A stretch of DNA of 64,000 nt from the NCBI GenBank assembly GCA_041392625.1, contig JAWKLR010000006.1, positions 62,001-126,000 on the forward strand, in the 5' to 3' direction. Under the pieces are notes generated by a model. It saw only the letters and a program-made list of their open reading frames with translations, was not told where the DNA came from and made no database searches. Each line of letters opens with the position of its first letter. Position 1 is the first letter of the stretch. A program made the position numbers and the translations under genes. Of the stretch, positions 43,047 through 53,200 are shown piece after piece. This DNA comes from M3007 sp041392625 (GTDB lineage: Bacteria > Bacteroidota > Bacteroidia > Chitinophagales > Saprospiraceae).

Positions 43047-43514
43047 CTATTCGCAGTCTTTTCTTCGTGTATCAATGATGTATTGGATTTTCCACTCGGA
43101 ATCCAGGCGCACCAATTGAAACGAGTTGGCTCCGCAGTGGTGGAGCGTCCCGTTCATGTAAAAATTGTAGGGCGTCCATACACTTGCTAAGGCACCGTCG
43201 ATGTGGATATGGGCAAACTCAATCCGTTCATCGTATTCATTTCCATCCAGGGTGCCGATAAACCCTAAAAACTGTTCAAAGTCGCCATCGTGGATTTGAA
43301 GCCCGGTGTCCCTTCGTTTCGGAACAATGGATTCCATCCGGATGCTTTCCGAACAGGTGCTCCGAACCAGCGCTGAGTCTTTTTTTGCCATGCCCTCAAA
43401 AAATTGGTTGATGACCGCTTTGACTGCTTCTTCCTCACCAGCTTGAGCATGGAGTGAAAAAAAAGATGTAGCTAAAAAAAGCAGGGTGAGGGTACTTTTT
43501 GCAATCGTGGGCAT
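43047..43514 (-). CDS. Exported NTF2-like/SnoaL-like protein
   Basis: 155 residues from the ATG at 43514 (MPTIAKSTLTLLFLATSFFSLHAQ, a signal peptide); the frame open to 43547 is too long. The mature domain (EEEAVKAVINQFFEGMAKKDSALVRSTCSESIRMESI...) is a cystatin-like cone typical of the NTF2/lumazine-binding group. These proteins bind small ligands or are inactive scaffolds, and no catalytic residues can be assigned. It lies 17 nt after the DoxX-like gene and is likely co-transcribed with it. Confidence 0.8.
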   Translation of the reverse strand: MPTIAKSTLTLLFLATSFFSLHAQAGEEEAVKAVINQFFEGMAKKDSALVRSTCSESIRMESIVPKRRDTGLQIHDGDFEQFLGFIGTLDGNEYDERIEFAHIHIDGALASVWTPYNFYMNGTLHHCGANSFQLVRLDSEWKIQYIIDTRRKDCE

Positions 43515-43530
43515 GGAGACTGTTTTGCTG

Positions 43531-43911
43531 TTAAAAAAAGGAGCCAATTACAGGAATCGACTTTCGATTCTGCCAGGCAAGATAAGCACTTCCAACAAAA
43601 ACAGCCACAGCAAGGTAGAACAAGGTTCCGCCATCGCCCTGCACTTCAATTCCCAATTTCGTAAGGTGGGAAACCAGGGCCCCGGAAATAACGCCAAGAG
43701 CCAATACACTACCCAGGGCTACCGTACCCGGAATCAACAACAACACGACAGCAATCAGTTCTGCAATGCCACTACCGATGCGCCCCCAGGGCTCCATTCC
43801 AAGAGTCTCAAAAATGTATACGCTTTCTGGTGCAGCAGTAAATTTAAAGTAGAGGGTTTGAGCAAGAATGATTGCTACTACTAATCGGATAATCCATTCA
43901 AGTTTTTTCAT
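43531..43911 (-). CDS. DoxX-like membrane protein
   Basis: 126 residues with four membrane helices: LEWIIRLVVAIILAQTLYFKFTAAPES, the GIAELIAVVLLLIPG region, and two more. DoxX-family proteins are small inner-membrane proteins, some of them parts of thiosulfate/quinone oxidoreductase systems; no specific reaction can be claimed. CAAAAGTA at 43966-43973 reads TACTTTTG on this strand, a likely -7 box. The NTF2-like gene follows directly. Confidence 0.85.
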   Translation of the reverse strand: MKKLEWIIRLVVAIILAQTLYFKFTAAPESVYIFETLGMEPWGRIGSGIAELIAVVLLLIPGTVALGSVLALGVISGALVSHLTKLGIEVQGDGGTLFYLAVAVFVGSAYLAWQNRKSIPVIGSFF

Positions 43912-43965
43912 CGTAAAAGGGTTTTATCTTGTTTTATATACTCATTTTGAGAGTTAATGTGCTGA

Positions 43966-43973
43966 CAAAAGTA
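43966..43973 (-). promoter_or_regulatory. Putative -7 box of the DoxX-like gene
   Basis: On the minus strand TACTTTTG, 55 nt before the start at 43911. The -33 element is unclear. Confidence 0.35.
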
Positions 43974-44154
43974 GTATGTGCATGACAAAAGACTTGTCCG
44001 CATGAAAACATTTGCCCTTGATTGCCAGTTGGGAGACCAGTCGATACCAGGAAATGCAGTTGGTAAAATACAAAACACTTTCATTTATCCCGTGTTATTC
44101 ATAAAGGCTGTAGGGGTTAAAGCCCGTACACCGTTGTATCTTTACATCCCTGTT

Positions 44155-44460
44155 ATGAAAGAAAAATTTGCAACAATCATTCAGTCGGAAATTCCGGTTC
44201 TGGTGGATTTTTATGCGACCTGGTGTGGACCATGCGTAGGCATGCTACCGGTTTTGGATGCCTTGAAAAAGGATCTGGGGGATGGAATTCGTATCATTAA
44301 AATTGATGTGGATAAAAATACCGATCTTGCAGTTAAGTTAAAGGTTATGGGTGTTCCTACATTGGCACTGTTCCGATCCGGGACAGAGCTTTGGAGGCAT
44401 CCGGGGGTGCTCACCAAAGAGCAATTGAAAACTGAAATCGAGTCCGCTCAAAAAAAATGA
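44155..44460 (+). CDS. Thioredoxin
   Basis: 101 residues from the ATG at 44155. Active site WCGPC in FYATWCGPCVGML, with the cis-Pro region MGVPTLALF; standard cytoplasmic thioredoxin length. The frame extends 59 codons upstream, but that part has no family match. A TATCTTTA at 44137-44144 lies 11 nt before the ATG and may be the -7 box. The next gene overlaps by 4 nt (ATGA), so the two are translated together. Confidence 0.88.
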   Translation: MKEKFATIIQSEIPVLVDFYATWCGPCVGMLPVLDALKKDLGDGIRIIKIDVDKNTDLAVKLKVMGVPTLALFRSGTELWRHPGVLTKEQLKTEIESAQKK

Positions 44461-45365
44461 AAAAAACGGTGTTTTTATTTCTAAGTATTATCCTAGCCCT
44501 GTTTACCCAATGTGGTGAACAAGCCCCAACTCTGCGTTCTCAAGCAACTACAAGCCTGGTTGAATCCGATACGGTCAGCGAGGTAGTAGCAGATACCCTG
44601 CCGCCCAAAAAGGAGAAGATGCAGGGCAAAGAAGAACCGGAAGTTATCCGGTTGTACTCCCAGGAGGTCAATAGGGCAGGAGCGCCCTTGCCCATTACCA
44701 GTGCTGATAATATGAATGATGAAGGCTGGATTCGCTACCTGAGTGGCGGGTTTAATCCGGAGGAAGATGATCGTTTTGTGCTTATTGGCCCGCCGTATGC
44801 AGACGCAACAGGCATGTACCTCCGTCGGGAAACATTTGAAGCCTTCCAGGCTATGTACCAGGCAGCACGCAAGGATGGCATTCAACTTCGGATCATTTCT
44901 GCAACCCGAAATTTTGACCGGCAAAAGGCAATTTGGGAGAAAAAGTGGAAGCGCTATGAACTCAGTCATCCGGCACCAAAGGATCGCGCCCTTAAAATTT
45001 TGGAATACTCCTCAATGCCCGGTTCCTCCCGGCACCACTGGGGGACCGATATCGACCTGAACGATTTGGAAAACTCCTCTTTTGAAAATGGGGGACGGTA
45101 CGAACGTGTTTACAAATGGCTTTCTGAACATGCCCACGAATACGGCTTTTGCCAGCCCTATACTCCCAAAGGTGAAAACCGGCCGAATGGGTACAATGAA
45201 GAAAAATGGCATTGGTCTTTTACTCCTTTGTCGCGGGTATTTTTACAGGAATATCAAAACCGCGTGAAAATTGAAATGTTCCGGGGCTTTCAGGGTGCTG
45301 AGTCTGCTGCCGAGGTGGAAATTATCAAGCACTACGTACTGGGAATCAACCGGGCTTGCAAATGA
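44457..45365 (+). CDS. D-alanyl-D-alanine carboxypeptidase lipoprotein, VanY family
   Basis: 302 residues. A lipoprotein signal peptide ends in lipobox LFTQC. After a ~90-residue linker comes a peptidase M15B domain with zinc ligands in SSRHHWGTDIDL and WHW (EKWHWSF). Such enzymes trim the terminal D-Ala of peptidoglycan stem peptides. Its start overlaps the thioredoxin gene's stop by 4 nt, an odd pairing that may reflect a shared role in envelope redox control or just compact packing. Confidence 0.88.
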   Translation: MKKTVFLFLSIILALFTQCGEQAPTLRSQATTSLVESDTVSEVVADTLPPKKEKMQGKEEPEVIRLYSQEVNRAGAPLPITSADNMNDEGWIRYLSGGFNPEEDDRFVLIGPPYADATGMYLRRETFEAFQAMYQAARKDGIQLRIISATRNFDRQKAIWEKKWKRYELSHPAPKDRALKILEYSSMPGSSRHHWGTDIDLNDLENSSFENGGRYERVYKWLSEHAHEYGFCQPYTPKGENRPNGYNEEKWHWSFTPLSRVFLQEYQNRVKIEMFRGFQGAESAAEVEIIKHYVLGINRACK

Positions 45366-45410
45366 GTCGGGATTCCTTTTACACTTAATAAAAAACAACG
45401 AATACCATTC

Positions 45411-45974
45411 ATGGCTTATACAGAATCCAACATGATGCCGCTTGGCACAACTGCTCCCGATTTTTCACTTCCGGATACGATCTCAGGAGAGATGCGTAGT
45501 CTGGATGAATTGACGGGTTCGGCAGGAACCGTGGTCATGTTTTTATGCAATCACTGTCCATACGTGCTGTATGTCAATCCGGAAATTGTGCGGATCGTTT
45601 CTGAATACAGGCCGAAGGGATTAAATTTTGTGGGCATCTCCAGCAACGATGCCGAACATTACCCAGAGGATGGACCAGAGCAAATGAAAACACACGCATT
45701 GGAAACCGGATACGAATTTCCATACCTGTACGATGAGTCCCAGGAAGTTGCGAAGGCATACGATGCTGCTTGCACGCCGGATTTTTATATTTTTGACGAA
45801 AATAAACAACTCGTGTACCGGGGTCAACTGGATTCCAGCCGACCCAAGCGGAATGAAGTAGAGCCAACCGGTGCAGACCTGCGTGCTGCCCTGGATGCAA
45901 TGCTTGCCGGAACTCCAATTAATCCGGTTCAGCGCCCGTCCGGTGGCTGCAACATCAAATGGAAAACCAATTAG
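45411..45974 (+). CDS. Thioredoxin-family redoxin (AhpC/TSA-like)
   Basis: 187 residues. The fold opens with GTTAPDFSLPDTISG and has the motif FLCNHCPYVLYV, which replaces the usual CxxC with C-N-H-C, then DGPEQMKTHALETGYEFPYLYDES and GGCNIKW near the end. Likely cytoplasmic; some relatives act as peroxidases or unknown redox proteins. It follows VanY by 45 nt. The TAG stop codon is part of the solitary MITE-end sequence at 45971-45983. Confidence 0.82.
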   Translation: MAYTESNMMPLGTTAPDFSLPDTISGEMRSLDELTGSAGTVVMFLCNHCPYVLYVNPEIVRIVSEYRPKGLNFVGISSNDAEHYPEDGPEQMKTHALETGYEFPYLYDESQEVAKAYDAACTPDFYIFDENKQLVYRGQLDSSRPKRNEVEPTGADLRAALDAMLAGTPINPVQRPSGGCNIKWKTN

Positions 45975-45983
45975 ACATCCTCT
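45971..45983. repeat. Solitary MITE end
   Basis: TTAGACATCCTCT equals the terminus of the 161-bp MITE. No other part of the element is present. It supplies the stop codon of the preceding redoxin gene. Confidence 0.5.
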
Positions 45984-46022
45984 TTTCAAACCCTGAAAAT
46001 CACCTAAAAGCAATAGCACTCT

Positions 46023-46883
46023 ATGCGACCTGAACAAATTTCTGACGAACAAATCCAACAATTTATTCTTGCTGCCCTGGATGAAGACATCCGGGATGGC
46101 GACCATACGTCACTGGCCTGTATTCCCGCCGATCATCAAAGTCGGTTCGGATTGAAAGTAAAAGACTACGGCGTACTTGCCGGTGTGGACCTGGCCGAAC
46201 GCGTGTTCCGTCACCTCGACCCCAATGCTAAGATTACCATAAACAAGTCGGACGGCAGCGATGTGTTTTACGGCGAATATGCATTTGAAGTAGAAGGGAA
46301 CACCCGCGCTCTGTTGATGGCCGAGCGCACCGTGCTCAATACCATGCAGCGCATGAGTGGCATCGCAACCCTGGCCAGCCGTTTTGCATTTGAAGTTGGC
46401 GACCTGGATGTAAAAATTCTGGATACCCGCAAGACCACTCCTTTGTTGCGGTTTTTGGAAAAATGGGCGGTTCGTATTGGCGGTTGTACCAACTACCGTT
46501 GGGGGCTGTACGATTGGATCATGATAAAAGACAATCATGTCGACGCCAGTGGAGGCATCAAGGCTGCCATCGAACGGGCTCATGCCTACCTGAAGGAAAA
46601 GAACATGGAATTGGGCATCACCGTGGAAGTACGCAACCTGGTTGAACTCCATGAAGTGCTGGAAATTGGTGGCATCACCCGGATCATGTTTGACAATTTT
46701 GAAGTACCCATCCTTGCAGAGGCCGTTGCTACCGTAGAGGGAAAGTTTGAAACTGAAGCATCCGGAGGCATTACCCTGCGCAATGTGCGTAAGTATGCTC
46801 AAACAGGAGTTGATTTTGTATCCTCAGGTGCATTGACCCATTCTGCCAATCCATTGGATCTGAGTTTTAAAGTCATAAAGTAG
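46023..46883 (+). CDS. nadC: Nicotinate-nucleotide diphosphorylase (carboxylating)
   Basis: 286 residues. Converts quinolinate and PRPP to nicotinate mononucleotide in NAD synthesis. Family motifs: EDIRDGDHTS near the start, RTVLNTMQRMSGIAT, LDTRKTTPLLRFLEKWAV, the substrate region DWIMIKDNHVDASGG, and EASGGITLRNV...DFVSSGALTHS. It stands in a plus-strand run after the redoxin gene (48 nt). No nadA or nadB is adjacent. Confidence 0.95.
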   Translation: MRPEQISDEQIQQFILAALDEDIRDGDHTSLACIPADHQSRFGLKVKDYGVLAGVDLAERVFRHLDPNAKITINKSDGSDVFYGEYAFEVEGNTRALLMAERTVLNTMQRMSGIATLASRFAFEVGDLDVKILDTRKTTPLLRFLEKWAVRIGGCTNYRWGLYDWIMIKDNHVDASGGIKAAIERAHAYLKEKNMELGITVEVRNLVELHEVLEIGGITRIMFDNFEVPILAEAVATVEGKFETEASGGITLRNVRKYAQTGVDFVSSGALTHSANPLDLSFKVIK

Positions 46884-46911
46884 ACCTTCTTTTACATCAA
46901 ACCCTATTGCT

Positions 46912-47343
46912 ATGAGTGCCGATAACTTCTATTGGTATGCCAGTGTCGTGATTTTTATCCCCTGGCTGTTGCTTTTGTTTGCACCCAACTATCGGTATAC
47001 AGAACGCATTGCGTTTGGCGCAGCCCTGATTCTGTTGGTTGCGGCAACAATTTTCACCATGCGCTACCTGATTTCAGAGGGCAGTGATGGGGGCAGCCTG
47101 TTTTCGCTGGAAGGCCTCAAAAATTTGTTTCGAAGCAAGGAAATGCTGCTGACCGGTTGGCTCAATTATCTTTCTTACAGCCTGTTTGCCGGTACCTACC
47201 AGGTGCATAATGCCAGAGAAAACCGCATCCCGCATATTTGGATGCAATTGCCGTTGCTGTTGACTATGCTCGCAGGTCCAACAGGATTGCTCCTTTACCT
47301 GGGTATTCGATGGATACGAGTGGGGAACAAGGCGAAGAGTTAA
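46912..47343 (+). CDS. ABA4-like (DUF4281) membrane protein
   Basis: 143 residues with about four membrane helices and family pieces FIPWLLLLFAPNYRYTERIAF, SKEMLLTGWLNYLSYSLFAGTYQVHNARENRIPHI and a LLTMLAGPTGLLLYL helix. Plant ABA4 is needed for neoxanthin formation; the bacterial members have no known reaction. It is 28 nt after nadC and its end overlaps the convergent thiL by 4 nt. No carotenoid genes are near. Confidence 0.85.
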   Translation: MSADNFYWYASVVIFIPWLLLLFAPNYRYTERIAFGAALILLVAATIFTMRYLISEGSDGGSLFSLEGLKNLFRSKEMLLTGWLNYLSYSLFAGTYQVHNARENRIPHIWMQLPLLLTMLAGPTGLLLYLGIRWIRVGNKAKS

Positions 47344-48362
47344 AAATGCTTCCAGCCCTGCGCTTTTAGCGGGTGCAATTTTCCGCCTTTGCTATTGAGC
47401 ATGATACCGTCCTTTGCATCGAGAATATCTCCGGCGATATAAATTTCAGGAAGATGTTTAACCTTGTCCACATCTTCCGGAGCGATGGTAAAGAGCAGTT
47501 CGTAATCTTCCCCGCCGCTGAGTGCTACCGTAATCGGGTCCATTTTAAAATCAATGGCCTGAAGTTGGGTATCCGGGTGGATGGGCACGCCTGTTTCTTC
47601 GATCAGGGCACCAACGCCGCTTTGTTTACAGATATGAAATAGTTCGGAAGCCAGTCCGTCAGAAATGTCGATCATGGAAGTTGGTACAAGCCCGGTCCGG
47701 CTAAACGCTTCGATCATATCCCGGCGAGGTTCCGGCTTGAGTTGCCGCTCGATCAGCATTTTGTGTTTTTCCAAATCAGGTTGAACAGTAGGGTGGTCCT
47801 TCCAGATCATTTTTTCCCGCTCCAGAATTTGCAGTCCCAAATACGCCGCCCCGAGGTCTCCGGTAATACAAATCAAATCGCCGGGTTTGGCACCGTTTCG
47901 GTAGGTGATTTTGTTCGCATCTGCCAGGCCGATTGCTGTCACACTGATGATCATCCCTTTGGTTGAGGAGGTTGTATCGCCTCCAACCAAATCTACCTTA
48001 TACAGATCGCAGGCGGCTTTTATCCCGGCATACAGTTCGTCCAGTGCCTCCACAGAGTACTTATTGGAAATGGCAATGGATACCGTGATCTGCTTTGGCT
48101 GTGCATTCATGGCGTAGATGTCCGACAAGTTGACGGTAACTGCCTTGTAGCCCAAATGTTTGAGCGGGGTGTAGGCTAGGTCAAAATGCACTTCCTCCAC
48201 CAGCATATCCGTGCTCACTACAATTTTCTCGTTGCCGGCATCGATTACAGCGGCATCATCGCCAACTCCTTTTATGCTGGAAGGGTTGACAAGTGGAAAC
48301 TGGGCTGTAAGGTGTTCAATAAGGCCAAATTCACCGAGGGTATTTACATCCGTTCGTGCCAT
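47340..48362 (-). CDS. thiL: Thiamine-monophosphate kinase
   Basis: 340 residues. Phosphorylates thiamine monophosphate to the diphosphate. ATP-binding N-terminal half: GVGDDAAVID, STDMLVEEVHFDL, and LVGGDTTSS, with the GDLGAAYLGLQIL stretch; the C-terminal half has MIDISDGLASELFHI and the VALSGGEDYELLFT motif. It starts 6 nt after porX ends on the same strand, so the two are co-transcribed. Other thiamine genes are not in the window. Confidence 0.94.
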   Translation of the reverse strand: MARTDVNTLGEFGLIEHLTAQFPLVNPSSIKGVGDDAAVIDAGNEKIVVSTDMLVEEVHFDLAYTPLKHLGYKAVTVNLSDIYAMNAQPKQITVSIAISNKYSVEALDELYAGIKAACDLYKVDLVGGDTTSSTKGMIISVTAIGLADANKITYRNGAKPGDLICITGDLGAAYLGLQILEREKMIWKDHPTVQPDLEKHKMLIERQLKPEPRRDMIEAFSRTGLVPTSMIDISDGLASELFHICKQSGVGALIEETGVPIHPDTQLQAIDFKMDPITVALSGGEDYELLFTIAPEDVDKVKHLPEIYIAGDILDAKDGIMLNSKGGKLHPLKAQGWKHF

Positions 48363-48368
48363 ACAGGG

Positions 48369-49928
48369 TTATTTAGAACGCAGGCGGATTACCGGACAGA
48401 TCATTTCCTCCAGACTGATTCCACCGTGCTGAAACGTATTTTTGTAGTAGTTGTGAAAATGGTTGTAGTTGTTGGGGTAGAGGAAGAAATAATCCTCTTT
48501 TGCAAAGATGAATGTCGAGCTCATATTGGGTCTTGGCAGTCCGCCCTCTTTAGGGTCTTTGATGGCAAGTACCTCCTTGGGATCGTATTGCAGGTTGCGC
48601 CCAACTTTATAGCGCAGATTCGTAGTGGTATCCCGGTCGCCAATTACCTTGGAGGGCGATTGCACCCGGATGGTACCGTGGTCAGTCAGAACAAACAACT
48701 GGGCTTCCCGGCCTTCCAGGCGCTGCAGTGCCGTCCAAAGCGGACTGTGCAGGAACCAACTGCGGGTAAGCGAGCGGTATGCCCGTTCGTCTCCGGCTAA
48801 TTCTTTGAGGACCTCCATTTCTGTCCGGGCATGCGAAAGCATATCGATGAAGTTGTACACAATTACCGTCACATCGTTGTTGAGGTAATTCAGGATGTTG
48901 TCGTTCAGGTCTTTGCCGTGATTGACATTGGTTACCTTGATGTAATCCCATTTTACTTCTTTTCTGAACAGGCGCTCTACCTGTTTTCCGAAAAAGAAAT
49001 CTTCAAACAGGTTTTTGCCACCCTCATCGGTGTCGTTTTTCCATTTATCCGGGAATTTTGCTTCAATTTCATTTGGCATCATGCCTGCAAAAATGGCGTT
49101 GCGACTGTATTGCGTCGCAGTGGGAAGGATGCTGAAAAAGTGGTCTTCCTGTTCGGTTCGAAACAGTTCGTTCATGAACGGTTCAATCACTTTCCACTGA
49201 TCGTACCGAAGGTTGTCGAGCAAGATGATGAAGGTAGGAACCTTGTCGTCCATTTGCGGGAACACCCGCTTGCGCAGCAAGGAGTGCGACATCACCGGAC
49301 CAACTTCCTGGTTGGGATCTACCCAGTCAAAATAATTTTTAACGACAAACTTGCTAAACTCAACATTTGCCTGTTCTTTTTGCTGTGCCAGGATATCTCC
49401 AACTTCCGCCTGATTGGCATCGAGTTTTAACTCCCAGTTGATGATGCGGCGGTAGGTATCTACCCAGCCTTCGTGATCGAGGCCGCTCTGCATTTGCATG
49501 AAAATCTGCCTGAAATCCTGCTGGTAATCCATGGCCGTTTTTTCACGCACCAGGCGTTTGTTGTCGATGATTTTTTTGAGTGTAAGCAGGATCTGGTTTG
49601 GGTTCACCGGTTTGATCAGGTAGTCGGATATCTGCGAGCCAATTGCTTCCTCCATTACGTGCTCAGCCTCATTTTTAGTAATCATTACCACAGGCACCTG
49701 ACTGTTGATTTCCTTGATCTTTGGTAGTGCCTCCAAACCGGTTAGGCCGGGCATGCTTTCATCCAAAAAAACAACATCAATTTCATTGCTCTGTTCCAGG
49801 TAAGATTCTACTGCGTCATGCCCGTTGGTGGCTGTTATAACCTCATAGCCTTTTGCTTGAAGAAACATCAGGTGGGGCTTCAACATATCTATCTCATCAT
49901 CAGCCCACAATATTTTTATTGTATCCAT
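48369..49928 (-). CDS. porX: PorX-type response regulator with PglZ domain
   Basis: 519 residues from the ATG at 49928 (MDTIKILWADDEID), almost the length of P. gingivalis PorX (518). The receiver domain (~1-120) has the phospho-acceptor Asp in VVFLDESMPG, acidic pocket ADDE, and a Lys in YLIKPVNP. The rest is a PglZ/alkaline-phosphatase-like domain with FIILLDNLRYDQW, FFSILPTATQYSRNAIFAGMMP and LTDHGTIRV. In T9SS bacteria PorX with PorY controls secretion genes. The frame is open to 50015. CAAAAGTA at 49991 (minus TACTTTTG) may be its -7 box. It is followed by thiL with a 6-nt gap. Confidence 0.92.
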   Translation of the reverse strand: MDTIKILWADDEIDMLKPHLMFLQAKGYEVITATNGHDAVESYLEQSNEIDVVFLDESMPGLTGLEALPKIKEINSQVPVVMITKNEAEHVMEEAIGSQISDYLIKPVNPNQILLTLKKIIDNKRLVREKTAMDYQQDFRQIFMQMQSGLDHEGWVDTYRRIINWELKLDANQAEVGDILAQQKEQANVEFSKFVVKNYFDWVDPNQEVGPVMSHSLLRKRVFPQMDDKVPTFIILLDNLRYDQWKVIEPFMNELFRTEQEDHFFSILPTATQYSRNAIFAGMMPNEIEAKFPDKWKNDTDEGGKNLFEDFFFGKQVERLFRKEVKWDYIKVTNVNHGKDLNDNILNYLNNDVTVIVYNFIDMLSHARTEMEVLKELAGDERAYRSLTRSWFLHSPLWTALQRLEGREAQLFVLTDHGTIRVQSPSKVIGDRDTTTNLRYKVGRNLQYDPKEVLAIKDPKEGGLPRPNMSSTFIFAKEDYFFLYPNNYNHFHNYYKNTFQHGGISLEEMICPVIRLRSK

Positions 49929-49990
49929 ATGCATTGTTTGTGCTGTATAAACAGCAGGTTGGAGGGGAGGTTCAAGGTTCCCGATCAAGG

Positions 49991-49998
49991 CAAAAGTA
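49991..49998 (-). promoter_or_regulatory. Putative -7 box of porX-thiL
   Basis: TACTTTTG on the minus strand, 63 nt before the porX start. No TTTG at the expected -33 spacing. Confidence 0.35.
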
Positions 49999-50210
49999 CC
50001 GAATAGTTTATTCAAAATTGAACCCGGCTTTAAGGCTTCGTCAATTAGTTTAACCTATCGGTAGAATAATTCCTTCATTCGGGGGAACAGATGGACAAAA
50101 CGCTGTTCTCCCACTGTTCATTGTTTGTTGTAGTAAGAATCAATCTATTCCAGTTTATCGATGGTGTTTAAATCTGGTTTGTTCGGTTATTGACTTTAAA
50201 ATCCCGGCCC

Positions 50211-53200
50211 TCAAAATAAGGCGCGCACCTGAGCCCTGCCAATGTGAACCAGTCGATTGGACGCTCCGGTTTTTCTGCCTTCGTAATTCAGGCTCAATTG
50301 AAGTGATTGCGACAACTGCCGGTCGAGCACGATGTTCCACTGATAGTTTTTTCCGTTTTGCAAACCGTTTAGCATGTTGTAGGCCAGGGCAGTATTGTTT
50401 TGTCCATCAAATCGGATATCGGTATAGGTGCCATTCAACCGCAACACCGTTGCAGCCCGAAATCCGGCTGCATTGGGTTTGCTGGCGGGTGTCCAGTTTA
50501 TTTCAATTTTTCCCGCATGAAAACGCGCTGTTTCTCCGGATGGAAGACTGTTTTTGCTGTTGGTATGGCTGTACTCGCCTGCCAGTCGCAGACTTCGGTC
50601 CGGTGCATAGTTGAGTTTGGGTGCAAGTTCCCAGGATTGGATGTCGAAGTTCCTGGCTGCAAAATTTTCCGTCTCACTTTGTTTTTCACTTTGAATGATA
50701 TTGCTCTCCAGGCTCCACTGCGGACTAAAGTTCACCCTGCCGTGTGCTGTGAGGCTTTGGGTCACCCGACTTTCAAATCCCGTAGTTACCTGCAATCTGT
50801 TTCGGGCTAGTTGTTGGGTGAGTGATACATCCCATTTCGGATTTGCCCGGTTGAAAAACAAGGCATTTCGCATACTGGCGCTGCCGGTTACGAGCAAGGA
50901 GTCCGGAATGTCAAAATCCAAGGGGTTCCAGGCTTGCAGCCCATCAAGCCCTGTAAACACCTTTCGGTTGTACTGAAGGGTGCTTTGTCCGGTAAACCGC
51001 GCAATAAACCGTTTCCACTTTTGTTTGGACTGCCACCAGATCAATCGGGGCTCAAGCCGGATGTTTTGATTGTAAATGGCATTGTTGGTGCGGATGTAAT
51101 CGGTGGTGGTTACTGCAACCCGAATGTAACTGGCCTGATCCTGGAAAACGGCAATTTCCATTTCATCTACCTGTAAAATGCTGTCCTGATTTCGGTCCAC
51201 CCAGGTATACTGTCCTTCACCTGGATTCACAAGGAGGTAGTTGTACTCCAGGCGCGGGCTTTGCCCCGAACCGAGTTCGTATCCGGTAGTCAGATTTAAG
51301 GCGTTTTTCCAGACACTCAAGTTATAATCAATGCGCCCCAAATAGGTGTTTTGCTCGGTTTCCGGAGTCAGGCTTTCTTGTAAAATATGCAGACTTCGTT
51401 GGTTCAGGTTCCACACAATGCTTTGTCGAACCTTGCCCGGTGTGGGCTGAAATTTACCATTGATATTGAATTCACGTGCTGCTGTGTTTTGCGTAAATCC
51501 CGGGCCGGTCGGGAAAAAGTCGTTTCTCTGTCCGATGTAGGCACCTACTTGCCAACGTCCGTCAGCCTGGGGTGTTTTCAGGTAAATTCTGCCCAGGTCA
51601 TACCAAAAACTTGAAAGCAGTAAGCTGTCAGAACCAATCCCGCTTCGCTGGTTTCGTTCCCGTTCGCCATAGACCCCCAGGGTAATCCAGGGTGTACGTC
51701 CCTTTAAGCTGTCTCGCTTCCCAAACTGATAACTGATATCCAACTTGGGGCGGGAAAAACGGGTGCGTTCCGATTGCCCGTCTGATTCCAGATAGCGAAT
51801 GGAGCCATCGAACACAAACCCGCTTTTTTGAAATTGAATGCTCCCGGAATGACGGGTGCCCAGGTACAGGGCATTTCGGTTGAATAAGCCCAATGCATAA
51901 TCCAATTGTCCCAGAGATTTTTCTTTTATCAAAAAACCGGCTTGTGCAATGTGTTCTGCTGCTGGCTGATCGTTTGAGGAAAGATTCCAGTCCCGGAGAT
52001 ACTCCTGTTGGCGGTATTGGTTGAGGGCCCTGAAATCCCGGGCGGTGAGTTCATAGCTTCCCTGCAAAGCCCCTTCCCAGCGGGCATTTTTGGGTGAAAA
52101 CAATTGGTGTCGTAGACTAGTAAAACTGGCCAGTCCCAGATTGTCCTGATCGCCCAGGTCCGAGAACCGGTTCAGATCCCTGTTGCTGAGGGCAGCCTCC
52201 GTTTTTATTGCGGTCTTTTTTCCTGCTTGAAGCTCCGCCCCAACTGTAAATAACTGTCGGAGTTCCGGTGCACGAAGCGGGATGATTGGTTCATAATTTC
52301 CCAACGGTTGGCAACTTACCGGATCCGGGGAAATCCATTCAAAAACACGTCCGTTGGCGCTGGTCTGAGCCAGCCGATAATTTCCTTGTCCGGAAGGCAC
52401 CTCGCTGAACCGTGCGATATAACGGGCACTGTCCGGATGGGTGCTATACACCAGAATGCGTTGGAGTGTTCCGCAAACCAGTGTATCTACCAGTTTGTAT
52501 TGGATTCTGGTAGGATCAAATCCGGATTCCAGGCTGTCGATTCCGGATGCTACTGCCTGGGACAGGGCATCGCCAGCCTGGTTGAGTGCCAGGCGTTCGG
52601 CTTCCGATAAGCCCTGCGCTCCGGCTGAGTTGATTCCATCCTGTTCGCTGTAGGCATTGAAGAAAAACCGCTGCTTCCCGTGTGTCCATTCCGAGTTTGC
52701 AACGGCGGTAGAGCGCAGGTAGGCCTGTACGGCATATTCAAATTCGATGGTTATACGGCTGTCTTTGGTAATCAATCTGCGAGCGGTAAAAATCAACTCG
52801 CCGAGGTTGTAATCGATCACGTAATCATCGGCAAGGCCGCGTTGCATCAGTTGCCCGTCAATGAACACTTTCTCCGTGCCCGCCAGAACAATAATAAACC
52901 GCTCTCCATCCGCTCCCTGCAATCGGTATGGTCCTTGGTTGCCCTCCTGGCCCTGAATGATTTGCCGTGCAAATTTTCCCTTGGAAATTGCAGCCCCGCC
53001 GCGCACATGCAGGGTGTCACCGTTTTCCTGAATTCGGGTGCTTTCGGCAAGCCCGCCCTGGAGGCGTTTGAAGTAATTGGAAAAATAGGAGTTGTCTGGT
53101 TTTCGCAAATCAAAATCCCCGGCAATGAGGCTGTTTTGCTGGCGCAAGATTTGGATGTACACCCGATCAAATTCCTGCAACTGCCGGGTACTCCCATCCG

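Noticed and set aside
48369..49600. PglZ domain as sign of a BREX or Pgl phage-defence locus
   Set aside because: The domain is fused to a receiver domain in the PorX arrangement and no other BREX genes are near.
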